DNA from: Xanthostigma xanthostigma
Lineage: Eukaryota; Arthropoda; Insecta; Raphidioptera; Raphidiidae
Assembly (NCBI GenBank): GCA_963575645.1
Contig: OY754464.1
Coordinates: forward strand, 43,886,192 to 43,950,191
DNA: 64,000 bases
Direction of reading: 5' to 3'
Shown here: positions 1 through 10,370 of the stretch, one piece after another
Layout: each line of letters begins with the position of its first letter
Numbering within the stretch: position 1 is the stretch's first letter
Translations under genes and position numbers: made by a program
Notes under the pieces: generated by a model
The model's database searches: none
Seen by the model: the letters and a program-made list of their open reading frames with translations, nothing else
Told to the model about the DNA's origin: nothing

Positions 1-672
1 TGACCAATCCGCCTGTTGTATTATCCACTTCGGGGAGCGTCTTTCATCCAAACGGAATAGAAGAGCCCTACAAATGATCGGGAAATGGTCACTGCCACAA
101 AGATCGGCGTTAACTTCCCATTCACAAGATGGAGCGATTGAAGAAGAGCAGAGAGTAAGATCGATAGCTGAAAATGTCCCATTTGCTGCCGAAAAATGTG
201 TATTAGTACCTGTGTTCAATATAACTAGATTTTGATTTAGAGTCATCGTCTTCATCAGCCTTCCACGAGCGTCCAAATGATTTGAACCCCAAGTAGGGCT
301 ATAGGCATTAAAGTCTCCCATGATAATAAGTGGGCGTGGAAGCTGATCGACCACAGATACGATATCTGCAAGTCTCGGTTGTTCTGTTGGAGGAATATAT
401 ATTGAACACAAAGTAATTGGTTTCGGCGCATAAAGTCTGGCTGCAATGACCTGTAAATCAGACTGTATTGGGACATTTTCGGAAAACACACTATTTCTGA
501 CTAAAACAGCCACTCCGCCGCTTGCACGTTCAGCAAGCGGTTTATCTTTACGATAAATAGTAAAGCCACTGACAGTCGGAGTGTTAATGTTTTTTAAGTG
601 TGTTTCCTGTAAGCTAACAGCGGTAGTATTATGATTATTAAGCAGTAATTTTAGTTCACTAAGGTGAATATA
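1..672 (-). mobile_element. LINE (Jockey/I-type) ORF2 endonuclease domain, partial
   Basis: The minus strand is open for about 220 codons and runs off the left edge of the window. It encodes the apurinic-type endonuclease (exonuclease-endonuclease-phosphatase fold) that opens ORF2 of non-LTR retrotransposons and nicks the target DNA. In order I read QETHL (catalytic Glu), the stretch RKDKPLAERASGGVAVLVR, GDFNAYSPTWGS (the GDFN box), then IDLTL and GSDHFPI, the final Asp-His motif. No stop or frameshift is visible. The start is missing: an in-frame stop lies just upstream near 690, where unrelated repeat DNA begins. ORF1 of the same type lies 0.7 kb upstream on the same strand, so both probably belong to one element split by insertions. 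Confidence 0.9.
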
Positions 673-679
673 AAATGTC

Positions 680-1013
680 GTTCATATTCCACTGTAAGAA
701 ATTAAAAGTTTATATAATAAATAATAAAAAAAAGCTAGTTACGGCCCTGGATAGCCTATATAGTGTCAAAATTCATATAATCACACCTTTGAAAATAAAA
801 ATTTGTAAGTTAATATAAAAAATGGTATATTTTTCATAATAGTTTATTATTCTAAAGTTTTGTTTTTTTGGGGGAAATCGGCGCATGCGCAACAAAGAAA
901 TTTGCCAAAACGTTGTTATTTGATATAATCGTATATTCATCAAAACTTTATATTATTTTATTCTACAAGAAATTTTTGTAAAAAATTTCTGTTCTAGAAC
1001 CAAAAATTTCAAC
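680..1013. mobile_element. Insertion inside the LINE: hAT end fragment plus a GCGCATGCGC module
   Basis: This block interrupts the LINE between ORF1 and ORF2. Around 735-752 it holds the end GCTAGTTACGGCCCTG, a hAT-type terminus that recurs at 58275-58291. At about 825-900 it carries one copy of the module with a GCGCATGCGC core and a preceding ggtttattattct-like tract, the same module that is arrayed at 36.8-40.8 kb. No open reading frame is present. Confidence 0.55.
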
Positions 1014-1272
1014 CATGTATCATGTTTTCTCCACTATATGTTTCGTGCGCGGAGGACTCGATGCTCGGAATCGACGTTCGGAAATGACGCTCAAAATTTC
1101 ATACGTCTCTCAGCTATGTGTTGCGCGGAAAAAATTGACGCTCAAAATTGACGCTCAAAATTGACGCTCAAAATTTCATACGTCTCTCAGCTATGTGTTG
1201 CGCGGAAAAAATTGACGCTCAAAATTGACGCTCAAAAAAATTTAGTACCCCAGGGCTAAAACATGATACATG
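1014..1272. mobile_element. Small 259-bp element with 15-bp terminal inverted repeats
   Basis: The block starts CATGTATCATGTTTT and ends with the exact reverse complement. Inside are direct repeats of TTGACGCTCAAAA and two copies of a longer unit containing CATACGTCTCTCAGCTATG. I see no clear target-site duplication, so the boundaries are provisional. It interrupts the end of the neighbouring LINE ORF1 region. Confidence 0.5.
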
Positions 1273-2534
1273 TTAATACCTAGTTTTTTCCTCCCTACAT
1301 CGCTACGATGATGAGGAGGCCTCGTGAAGTCATCATCATCCATAGCAGGGTCTGCACTGCTGCTATGGTTTACACGTGTACGTGTAATAGTCATGGTCTG
1401 ACATTATCACGATTTAAAAAAATTTTAGTTTTTTTCACTGGAGATACCGGTTTCGTTCCAACAATTGGTGGTCTCGATTTTCTAGCTGGGGACTTAGATC
1501 TACTACTGTCAATTGGCGATCTTGACCGAATGCTAGGACTTCTTCTTTTTCTTACTTTTTGTCAGTTCAACGGTAACACTGGTACTAGGCGGGGAAATTT
1601 CTGTCTGAGTGGACATATCACATGTTTGAGTTGGCATGTCTACTCTTTGAACAGGAGACGCTGTAACGGTTGCAAAAGAACGAGAGAACGTAGTAACACT
1701 CTCTTTGTACTTTCGTCGTGCTTCTGCGAAGGAAATCTTTTCAGTTGTTCTAATTTCCTGACTTTTGAATTTGACTTTGTACTGTGGACAATCTTTAGAT
1801 CTTGCCGAATGGTTGCCGTCACAATTAATTCAATGCGGCAACTTTGTGCATGGAATGTCCTCATGCACGCTTTGGTCGCAATTGCCGCAAAGACTAGCGA
1901 AACTTCAATTATTTTGCGAATGGCCGTATTTCTGACATTTGTAGCATCGAAGAGGAGATGGTATGTACTGACACACTTTGAGTGGATAAAATGCTTCTTG
2001 TATTGACGTCGGAGGTTGCGGTGTACAAAACGTTAATATGTGAGACGGAGTTGGTACTAACTGACCGTCTCTACGTGCATGGATTCTATAAACGTCTGTG
2101 ACTCCTTGATCCTTAAGCTCTTCTTTTATTGTTTTGACAGAGCAATTAAGAAGATCAAAACAATAAATAATACCTTTCGGGAAGTTTAGTTGTTTATGAA
2201 TCTCCACTTTTATCGGAATGTCAGTCGCCATGTTTGGTCCTTTAATACTTGTGCAAGCTAAGATCTTATCAGATTGTTGCTGTGTTACTGTTTCCAATAA
2301 TAATGCCCCGTCGCGTAATTTTTTAATGCTTTTGAATGTTCCAAAAAGTCCAATAAGATGTTTGCTAAGGTAAAAGGGACTATCTTTATCGAAATTGCCA
2401 TTAATTTTATTTATAATCAAAAATCTCTTACAAGGGGAAACAGTACCCGTTTCATTGCCAAAAATCAAACCAAGATTTTAATCTTTATGCCCTCTCTTAG
2501 ATGGAGGGCTGTTTAATGAGGGAAAATTTTTCAT
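1273..2534 (-). pseudogene. LINE ORF1 (gag-like nucleic-acid-binding protein), broken
   Basis: This is the ORF1 protein of a Jockey/I-type LINE, which binds element RNA. The likely start is the ATG at 2532-2534. After about 200 residues there are three CCHC-like knuckles, beginning RCYKCQKYGHSQNN, LCGNCDQSVHEDIPC and HCINCDGNHSARSKDCP, then the tail motif MPTQTCDMSTQTE and a lysine-rich run. In-frame stops occur near 2480, 1907 and 1846. A shift in the lysine-coding A-run near 1535 is needed to continue into the basic tail (SPSIRSRSPIDSSRSKSP). The main tail frame stops at 1391; a further open stretch (MDDDDFTRPPHHRSDVGRKK) follows in another frame to about 1273. The copy is dead. A two-frame plus-strand ORF over this stretch is a shadow. 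Confidence 0.85.
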
Positions 2535-2703
2535 AATATTTATATGAATTTCATCACCCGTGTTCCCCACCCACCACGCAGCCCAACAAGGGTACGGTGA
2601 CCGTAAACCGTTTCAGAGCGCCAGGGCTACACGGTATAGTCAGCTCCAGAGACGGCGCCACTCCGTCAAGAGATACTGGCTCACCCCGCCGGAATAGATG
2701 CAC
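2535..2703 (-). other. Probable LINE 5' untranslated region
   Basis: This GC-richer stretch lies directly upstream of the LINE ORF1 start on the minus strand and ends where gypsy pol sequence begins near 2704. That is what a LINE inserted with its 5' end intact into an older gypsy copy would look like. No coding sequence is visible. Its assignment rests on position only. Confidence 0.4.
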
Positions 2704-4158
2704 GATTGAAGACAAAAAAGAAATAGAATAGCAAGTAACAAAATTATTAGAGAAAAACTTAATCGAAGAATCTTATAGCGAATATAGCCCTTTTGCGGCA
2801 CCAGTGACTGGCTTTTAAAAAGGATGAAGGAAAAAAATTATTATGCTCACAACCAGTGCTAGAGATATTTGATAAATGTAATATTGAAACAAGTTCAACA
2901 AAATGGAAAAGAAAAACCAGTAGCCTATTTTTCAAAAAAACTGAAAGAAACACAAAAGAGAAAAAAACTATATATTTAGAATGTCTGGCAATTAAAAAGG
3001 CAATAAATTATTGGGAACAGTGGTTGATTGGAAGATATTTTGAAGTATATTCAGAACACAAACCTTTAGAGCATCTTAATATTAAATAAATAAAATTGTC
3101 GACCATTTTTTCTCAGACCAATATATTGACAAAAAATATTAAAGTAAGAACGGACGCATAACTAGTTGATTTGATATACTACCTATCACAATTCGATTTC
3201 AAAATAAAATATTTACCAGGAAAATATAACCTTGAAGCGGACTGGCTTAGTCGGTTTGTTCTTGTTTCGTCAATTCGTGATTCGTCATTTGACCCAAAAT
3301 TTCTTGTTTCGTCACCTGTACCTTTTTGACCTTTTCGCAGGTAATATTTTATTCCGCATTCGTCAACTGGGACTACTAGGGTCATAAAAGTCCGTAAACC
3401 TAAATTCTTTTTAATGTTTATATTATTTATAATATTTATTGTAATAATTAGTAATATTATTATAAAAAATAAATAAATAAACCATAAATTCAATTTTACA
3501 GGTAATTATTTACAGAGTTTAATTTGCCGTCCTGACTTCGTCAAATATATTATTTTACTATATTATTCGTATTTAACGACGAACGTTAGTTTTGTCAAAG
3601 CATCCTCCAAACTTACACGATTTTCAAGAAATGATTTAAGAATATTCTCAATTCTCGCATCCAAATCACAATATTTCTTTGCCCTTTTAGGAGTTGACAT
3701 AAGTATATCTTCTTTTTCCAAAAAGTTTTACATTTAGGCACCCGAAATATACCTACCCCATAGACATATATGACCTATCCTTTAAAATTCATTTTAAATA
3801 TTGATGAGGTGACGAAACAAGAACACTTTAAGCAGGTAAATTTTGTAGTTGACGAAACAAGAATAAAATGGGTCATAACAGGTAAAATTTCCCTAGGTGA
3901 CGAAACACGAATTGACGAAACAAGAAACTACCTCTTAGTCTAAATTCGGTATTAGAACCAGTCAAAACACAAGATATGCTAAAAATAGTAAATTTGATAA
4001 AGATAAATGAAATATAAAAGGAACAACAAGATATATTTTACAGACAACTTTGTAATTATTGTAAATAGCCCTTGGAATTAGTAATAAACTAATCTTTATT
4101 TTACAGAGAAACAAATTTGTTTATTGTTATTGAAGAAAAATTAACACCCTTATATATA
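2704..4158 (+). mobile_element. Ty3/gypsy pol fossil, interrupted by a MITE
   Basis: A plus-strand remnant of an LTR retrotransposon. The start of the reverse transcriptase domain (KLLEKNLIEESYSEYSPFA) and part of RNase H (KKTIYLECLAIKKAINYW, then FEVYSEHKPLEHL and YLSQFDFKIKYLPGKYN) are recognisable. It is clearly broken, with several lesions, and only pieces of pol remain. A 668-bp MITE sits inside it (3259-3926), and a short piece at about 3088-3145 resembles the outer arm of the palindrome at 42.5 kb. No LTR is visible, so its age cannot be judged except as old. Confidence 0.75.
3259..3926. mobile_element. MITE with TTCTTGTTTCGTCAATTCG inverted ends
   Basis: The ends are inverted copies of TTCTTGTTTCGTCAATTCG, followed inwards by further GTTTCGTCA-type repeats. 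The element lies inside the gypsy fossil, whose coding similarity stops at 3258 and resumes soon after 3926. I found no convincing target-site duplication and no ORF, so the superfamily is open. Confidence 0.65.
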
Positions 4159-4701
4159 CAGTGTGGTCACTTAAGTGTGCAACATAAGGGAAAATATTTT
4201 AATTAAATGCACAACCAAAATACAAATATTGCCAAAAGTTGGTGCATGTCCGAAAATCATTTTAGGTGCTCTTAGAATTGTTGAAACTCAAACAGCATAC
4301 AGGATGTTTTATATCGTTGCAACAAACATAAAGTTTGTGATTCCATAAAAAATTAAAAATCTAATTTAATTTTACAAATATGCCTGAATTTGAACAAAGC
4401 TATTCGAAATTGATTTGATTTTGAATAATTTATTAGTGTGTTTAAGGTAAGTATAAAAAAAAAATTTCAAAAAAATTATAATTTTGGTTTTTCAAAAAAA
4501 AAATTTTTTAAATAAAGGCACTTTACTCTTGTACAATTTTTATATTTTTTGACCCATCCTGTATGCTGTCTGAGTTTCAACAATTCTAAGAGCACCTATA
4601 ATGATTATCGGACATGCACCAACTTTTGGCAATATTTGTATTTTGGTTCTGCATTTAATTAAAAATTTTCCCACATGTTGCACACTTAAGTGACCACACT
4701 G
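4159..4701. mobile_element. TA-flanked MITE, CAGTGTGGTCACTTAAG family, copy 1
   Basis: The 543-bp element begins CAGTGTGGTCACTTAAGTG and ends with its inverse, flanked on both sides by TA. About 160 bp at each end are inverted copies. The loop itself has ends of the CAGGATG/CATCCTG type, suggesting an older TA-type element inside. The TA target and CAGT start fit the Tc1/mariner superfamily. A second copy, in the opposite orientation, lies at 59885-60421. Confidence 0.85.
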
Positions 4702-4829
4702 TATATATACATTATAGCAATTTTTCCCGAGTGACACTAGCTCTAATAGCAAGCTCACTCTTCAGCCGCGACTAGCTTGCTAGCGGCGCTGGGCGTGGGT
4801 CGGCGGAACTGAAGTGGCAGGGCACTTAC

Positions 4830-4955
4830 CTTGAGAGATGTTAGCGAAGCAAAGGTCACCCCAACTACTAAGCTGTATGTTAAAGGGAGAGACGTTCAAA
4901 ATGGGCGCCAGATCTATATTGACCTTAGCTTGAGTCACTGCAGGATCGATCACTC
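4830..4955 (-). CDS. Exon-like block (second of two), unknown product
   Basis: On the minus strand a 126-bp block is bounded by an acceptor (TTATTTGCAG) at its upstream side and a strong donor (CTCAAG|GTAAGTG) downstream. It is open in the frame VIDPAVTQAKVNIDL...SWGDLCFANISQ, which is exactly the phase needed to join the upstream exon-like block ending at 6139. The 1.18-kb gap between them would be the intron. I do not recognise the protein. No further exon is visible downstream, where the sequence turns into mobile elements. It may be a host gene fragment, a captured fragment, or part of an element transcript. Confidence 0.35.
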
Positions 4956-6138
4956 CTGCAAATAAATCTTAAGGGTCCTGCCAGCAAAAATAACAACACG
5001 AACGTAATGATCAAAATTTAATAAAATAATTAATAATATTAACAAGAGTGATTAGAGTATAAATTTCCGGAAAAATGCCCAGATCCGTACGCTACTGGTT
5101 AAATTAGCGACGATATAAATTTTAATTCCGTACCGTGAAGCGGTGATCACTAGTTTCCACTAAAAATACAAGGTGGCACACAATAAACAACTGAGATGAC
5201 ACTCAAGACGGAATTGTCACGCTTGGAAAGGGGGCCAACTAAAGGCCGGCCGCAGAAGGCAGCGTAGGTGATCGTGCAACCCGAAATTTTAAGTTATTCA
5301 CGAAAGTAGCAAATTTACATGAAGATACGACATCGCAATTACTAATGACTTTTAAAGACAAAACGTGACGCTTCCAGACTGACTATCCCTCGTTAAATTC
5401 AAAAAAAATAATAATCGTAACATCTTATCAACTAAAACTCAATAATTCGGATTGCCTACGGATGAGGTTCAATTTCCGATAATCGATACGTCACAAATTA
5501 CGACACGGAACCGGCAACACAAACGTAACGCGATACTAACAGCGACGATCGGACAATCTCATTCGTAAGCTAAAAACTTATTTCAACAACTCAAAATACA
5601 AATTACAACACGTTAAAATAGTTACAAATACAATGGCTAAATAAATGAATTTGTTGGAAACAGCGCTATCAGTTCATAATATCATAACTGTGTAAAATAT
5701 TTCCGCCTGAAGGGCCATCAAAACACTGTAAATATGAAATTCAGTTAAGTTTAGCACGCCACTGGCGAATTGACATAACACAATATTAGGCTTTATCAAC
5801 AAGTGCAATTTCTTTATGATGGAAACTATGATCCAACGCAGTCTAAGCACAGGTTCAAGAAACAGAAATAACAAAATAATTATTTCAGACCGTGGGAATT
5901 TATTGATGAAATGTTCGCATTAGGCTGCATGGCATCATGACGGCAACGTAGTGACGTGTGCAAGCGCGCGCAAACTTATTTCACCGTTACGACGTACGTC
6001 AATCAAAAACGTGCATTTTATTTAAAGTTGAATCTAAGATGCGACGTACGTTTGATAAAAGAATTTTAAAATTCAAACGCAATTTATGATTTTAACTTGA
6101 ACTGTTACGTAATATAGCACAAAACGTTATCACACTAC
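4956..6138. other. Gap between the exon-like blocks (putative intron)
   Basis: No ORF or known repeat stands out in this 1.2-kb stretch. A GC-richer segment at about 5190-5290 contains AAAGGCCGGCCGCAGAAGG, unlike its surroundings, but I cannot assign it. Confidence 0.3.
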
Positions 6139-6392
6139 CTGTAGGATGCAGCGAAGATATTCCAGGACTCGTAGCCTGTCCCGACACAGCGGGAATGGAT
6201 TCAGCTAGCTGAAGTGATCGATCCAGCAACGCTCCAAGCCTCGGTACAGTGGTTCTTGTCAACGGGAAGAGAATCACAGCGTTTTTATTGCTGAACGGGC
6301 GCCACGTGCTTATGAAATCCAACTCCAAACACGATAATAATACGCACTTCACTAAAAGCCTTTCAAGATTGGCTTTTCCCAACAGAAAACTA
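6139..6392 (-). CDS. Exon-like block (first of two), unknown product
   Basis: The minus strand is open for about 85 codons, with readable stretches LLVKCVLLSCLELDFISTWR and LGALLDRSLQLAESIPAVSG. It ends at a donor, CATCCTACAG|GTAGTG. No ATG is present in the open frame, and an in-frame stop lies just upstream of 6392. It is therefore either an internal exon with its acceptor near 6392 (CCTGTTAG) or part of a 5' leader. Upstream, around 6455-6480, is ATCGATATCGCATAGCTG, which resembles DRE-type promoter elements. The phase match with 4830-4955 is the best support. I do not recognise the product. Confidence 0.3.
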
Positions 6393-6739
6393 ACAGGATG
6401 GCTCCAATTTTATGGCCACCGTACCCAATAATTTCGAAACCAACGTCAAAACTCAAAAAAACGACAGCTATGCGATATCGATACTATCACACCGCTTGCC
6501 GGCACCCGAATCCCCTATCTCGCTATTCAAAAAATCTTTTCTAGTCGACATTGTACCTAACCGGACACAACATGTTTTATAACTATTCGCCAGAATCAAT
6601 CGGGTAAAGGGGTCCACACACACTCAAAATTTTTTTGTGGACTTTTTACCGCCATTAGACGTTGTAGGTTCACGGGAGTGGTCGCTAAGCGTAGGGGTCG
6701 TCCTGACCTCTTCTTACGACTAAAAATAACCCGTTATAA

Positions 6740-6882
6740 CATATATAAATAGACTTTTCCGAAAATGGTGCCAAACTTCTCGGGGGCTATGAAACGTCGA
6801 GAAATTTTGGTCCAACCTCTAGGTCCCGTCATCCGACCGACGCCATTAGTGTACGTGCCTACTGCCTTATGGCAAATACACT
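6740..6882 (-). mobile_element. 5' end fragment of the Helentron-like family
   Basis: Read on the minus strand, this segment starts AGTGTATTTGCCATAAGGC directly after TT and follows the same sequence as the element at 25476-26170 for about 140 bp, including the GACGTTTCATAGCC and TTTGGCACCATTTT segments. No matching 3' end was found at lower coordinates, so the extent is unknown. Confidence 0.65.
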
Positions 6883-7940
6883 AATAACAACCATAAACTT
6901 ACATTGTATTATTTATCCCCATTCAACCTCCCAGTTGAAGGCTCCCAGTCTGATGTAAAATAAAATAAAACAATATCAAGACGTGTAATTTTTTTTTGTT
7001 TTGACCTCAAATAAGGAATCAGAATGTTTCTATAAGGAATAAAATAAATATATGTAACTTCATTTTATAATCGCCTTCCCTACCTACATCAATTTACACG
7101 TCGGCGTAAACTGTAATTTAACCATAATCACTATAGTAAAGAAATAATTGTGCCGATTTCTAATTAAATATAAGTAGGATTATAAAACGAAGGGAATATT
7201 ATTTCATATTTAAACTCATTTTGATTCTACTTTTAAGGTGAATTCAATTTTTTAAAAACAATTATTTTATATATTATGTTCGAACCTGTTTACCACGAAT
7301 ATCTTTGTTCTAATCTTTAATCCTCACTGATACCGGACATACATAATATATTGCATACATACGAGTCACACAAGAATGCTTTATCATTGTAGGTACACAA
7401 TACAAACCCAAACTACAACTAAGAACGGAGGTCATGACGCTTATTAAAGTAAAAGTTTGGAGAGTGTGTCGTTAACTATCTGCGTAGGCAATTTATACAT
7501 CCTAGCCATCCTGTTGCTGTAAAATGGAGCAAATTTATGTAGGTATGTAACTTTTTTTAATTCGGTATGCAACAAAAGGTACGCGTCTCGAGAAAATGTA
7601 ATTTTTAGTTTTGAATGCGCCTATAATTTATATTTTTTACGATATTGATTTGCCACCATAAACAAGACTAGCCGCCCTGTTGTTCTAAAATCGAGCAAAT
7701 TTATTAATGCAACTTTTTTTTAAGAAATATGACAGCTTTGATAGTTCAACCTTTCTTTTGTGATAACTTAAACTAAATCCAGAGCTGACGACATCAATTT
7801 TGACTAAAGTGACTTGAACCAAAAAATTCACATCTAGTAGTCATTCGTCCAATGGTGAAAACACGTAGTCATCAGGTTTGAGTAGATCTTTATGAATTAA
7901 TAATGATTTCAAATCTTTGATTAACGTCTGATTAGAATTC
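6883..7940. other. No gene seen
   Basis: AT-rich DNA without a credible ORF. Around 7575-7660 is a short dispersed repeat (AAAGGTACGCGT and following) that recurs near 15270-15350 and, inverted, near 54385-54440. Confidence 0.4.
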
Positions 7941-7943
7941 TTT

Positions 7944-8045
7944 AATAAATAAAACCAATACATTAACGTTTCGGTCCGGATTTGGATCTTCTGCAGAATT
8001 GATCTAAAATATATAAAAATTAATAAATAATTAGTTTCTAATTAG
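7944..8045 (-). repeat. Repeat with CTGCAGAAGATCC...GGACCGAAACGTT motif
   Basis: The minus strand carries the same arrangement as the right arm of the palindrome at 42685-42850: a CTGNNGAAG box, about 14 bases, then CCGAAACGTTAATG. Similarity continues through the TTAGTTTCTAATTAG stretch. See the finding on hammerhead-like motifs. Confidence 0.55.
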
Positions 8046-8094
8046 TTTTTAAACAAATTAGCTTAAAGTTTTTTAATATCGAAATATTAAAAAA

Positions 8095-8290
8095 AATTCC
8101 AGCCAATTGGGCGACGGGACCATTCCAACTTAAAAAATGTTGACATTTGATTGTAATAAAGAAAATAAAATTTCTGATATCGTGTAAGGTGACGCGGGTA
8201 ATTGCTAGTATTCAATATGATATTTGCTATTCGTTGCCATGGTTACCTACATAATATTATGTTCCACGTAAACATTAATCAAAGCATGCC
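8095..8290 (+). repeat. Dispersed repeat shared with 34045-34260
   Basis: Starting CCAGCCAATTGGGCG and running through GGTGACGCGGGTAA and ATGATATTTGCTATTCG, this segment is closely similar to 34045-34260. In both places it stands upstream of GCGCATGCGC modules, so it appears to be part of the same composite repeat family. Confidence 0.65.
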
Positions 8291-8429
8291 GAACTTGTTT
8301 ATTTCTGACAGATCCATAAAACCAAAAAGCGGCTAATTTTTTTTTATTTTCAAAATATTTGCGAAACCATAAAGTTTAGAAAAAAAAATTTTAACGAAAC
8401 TTTCTTGAAAAAGTAAATAAAATAATAAG

Positions 8430-8615
8430 CCGTTATGAAAAGTATACCATTATTATATAAAAAACACCGTTATAGCAAATATTTCTTCTGCGCATGCGCA
8501 GATTTTCACAAAAAACAATAGGGCTCTTTATATTTGCATGCCAAACATCCTCCCAAAATTTGGTTTCGATCCGCTCATCCGTTTGACCTTTATCGTGTTC
8601 ACAGACAAAGAGACT
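8430..8615 (+). repeat. Single GCGCATGCGC (NRF1/Ewg-like) module
   Basis: One module of the family arrayed at 36.8-40.8 kb. It includes CCGTTATGAAAAGTATACC, a perfect palindromic TGCGCATGCGCA core near 8491, and then the terminal piece CATCCTCCCAAAATTTGG that also closes the array at about 38010. Confidence 0.7.
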
Positions 8616-8698
8616 AACAGACGCACAGAGTTTTTCCAAAAATATGTTTTTTAGATTCGGGGGACCTCAAAACGGAAAGATATTGTAAAATTTTTGAA

Positions 8699-9302
8699 AT
8701 TGGTCTAAAACTTATTTTTAGTTTACTTTCGATTTTTTTAAAATCAAGTAGGCCTTTACAATTGAGCAAAATCTCTTTTCGTTTCAATAGTAAAGTACCT
8801 TTCCGTTCATAGTACGCAAAAGTGTCACTAAGAAAAGTTGTTCACAATGAAAAATTATGGCGTTATGCAAATTTTCAGAATGATCGGTCTACTTTGATAA
8901 TTGAAGTAGAAAATAAGAGAAAAATATTTATTATTAACGATTACATGATAAATCTTAGATGAGACACCAGGGTGATTAGAAATGTTCAAATTCAAATTCA
9001 AATTTTTACAGTTTATCAAAAAAATAAATTAAACTCCAATTACTCTATTGGCTTCCTCCACGCGATTGTTTTTTCAAACAAAACAAAACAAAAGCAGATT
9101 TTATCAAAGTAGGCCGATCATTCTGAAAATTTGCATAACGCCATAATTTTTCATTGTAAACAACTTTTCTTAGTGACATATTTGCGTACTATGAACGGAA
9201 AAGGTACTTTACCTGAAACGAAAGGAGATTTTGCTCAACTGTAAAGGCCTACTTGATTTTAAAAAATCGAAAGTAAACTAAAAATAAGTTTCAGACCAAT
9301 AA
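8699..9302. repeat. Foldback element, about 200-bp arms
   Basis: The left arm (from TTGGTCTAAAACTTATTTTT through CAAGTAGGCC and GCATAACGCC-type sequence) returns inverted at the right end. The unpaired centre is about 190 bp. No ORF is present. Target-site duplications were not clear. Confidence 0.8.
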
Positions 9303-9304
9303 TC

Positions 9305-10370
9305 CAGTCAACGAAGGAAAAATAAAAACAATAAATTGTGTAGTCTGGGTTATTATTTCAAATGATAGGGGTGATACCCAGGTATAACATATTAAAAGTC
9401 CCCAGCGGGGGGGCACTTGCTTTGGGCGGGAGGGGAGCAAATAGGTCCCATTTTTTGGTTCTTCGTGATTCTCTAAAAAACCATGCGTTTTAGAAAAGAG
9501 AACCTTTTATAAAAAATAAAGCTGATTAAATTTTCTACAAAATGCCGTATAATTTTTTTTTAGATTTATTAATAAGGGAGATACGGGAGGTGAAAATGTC
9601 AAAAAAAAAGTTGCAAAGCTATTGTTTATTAAATATAATTTGCTACTTCTGGAGTCAATTAATTTGATTTAATTTGCTAACTGTTATAAAAATGTGATTA
9701 TTTTTATTTGTGACACCTATATTTACTATTTTTTAATTGAAATTAAAGAGGCTGACTGCTTAATGTTTGTAGTGTTTGTACTATATTATTTTATTGCCTG
9801 CCCTTAACACATCTTTCTTCTGCCACCATCTCCGATTCCGGTTCCGACTCCGAAAAACCAAATTTAAAAACTCCGACTCCGACTTCGGTTCCGATAAAAC
9901 CACCTCCGTAACATCCCTAATTTCAATTTTCAACATGAACCAAAAGATAACTAATGGTATATTGGATTGAATGTAAGGATGAATCTTCATCTATAATTAT
10001 AGCTCAACGGAATAATAAACATTAATTTTCTAAGGCAATAATACAATTGTTTTCAGTTTGTATCACATTTATATCCCTTGCATTTCCTTTTGTATTTGTC
10101 GTAAATATACAATTAATATATCATTTTGTAAGAAATTTAATAAGCTTCATTACGTTTTAAGTTTTTTTTTTCCTACGACGCTTAGTTTTTGAAATATTTA
10201 GGAAAAACTAAAATATGGGACATATCCCCCCCACCCCGCCTAAAGCAAGCGACCCCTGGCTGGGAACTTTTGGTATGTTATAGCTGGGGGTCAACTCTAT
10301 TATAAAAAATATTAATCCAGACTACACAATTTTTTGCATTTATTTGCCAATTTCGGGTCTTCGTTAACTG
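9305..10370. mobile_element. MITE-like element with CAGTYAACGAAGR ends
   Basis: It starts CAGTCAACGAAGG and ends TCTTCGTTAACTG, an inverted pair, followed inwards by about 140-bp inverted arms containing TGTGTAGTCTGGG and the GC-rich stretch near 9395-9430. The loop carries a hAT-like end fragment at 9815-9919. No complete ORF. Confidence 0.6.
9815..9919. mobile_element. hAT-like terminal fragment with subterminal repeats
   Basis: The block is a run of TCCGACTCCGA/GGTTCCG-type repeats ending GTAACATCCCTA. Read inverted, TAGGGATGTTACGG followed by such repeats is a common layout for hAT termini. Only one end is visible. Confidence 0.4.

Noticed and set aside
1308-2006. Plus-strand 232-codon open frame
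   Set aside because: It is the antisense shadow of the LINE ORF1 zinc-knuckle region; no domain on this strand.
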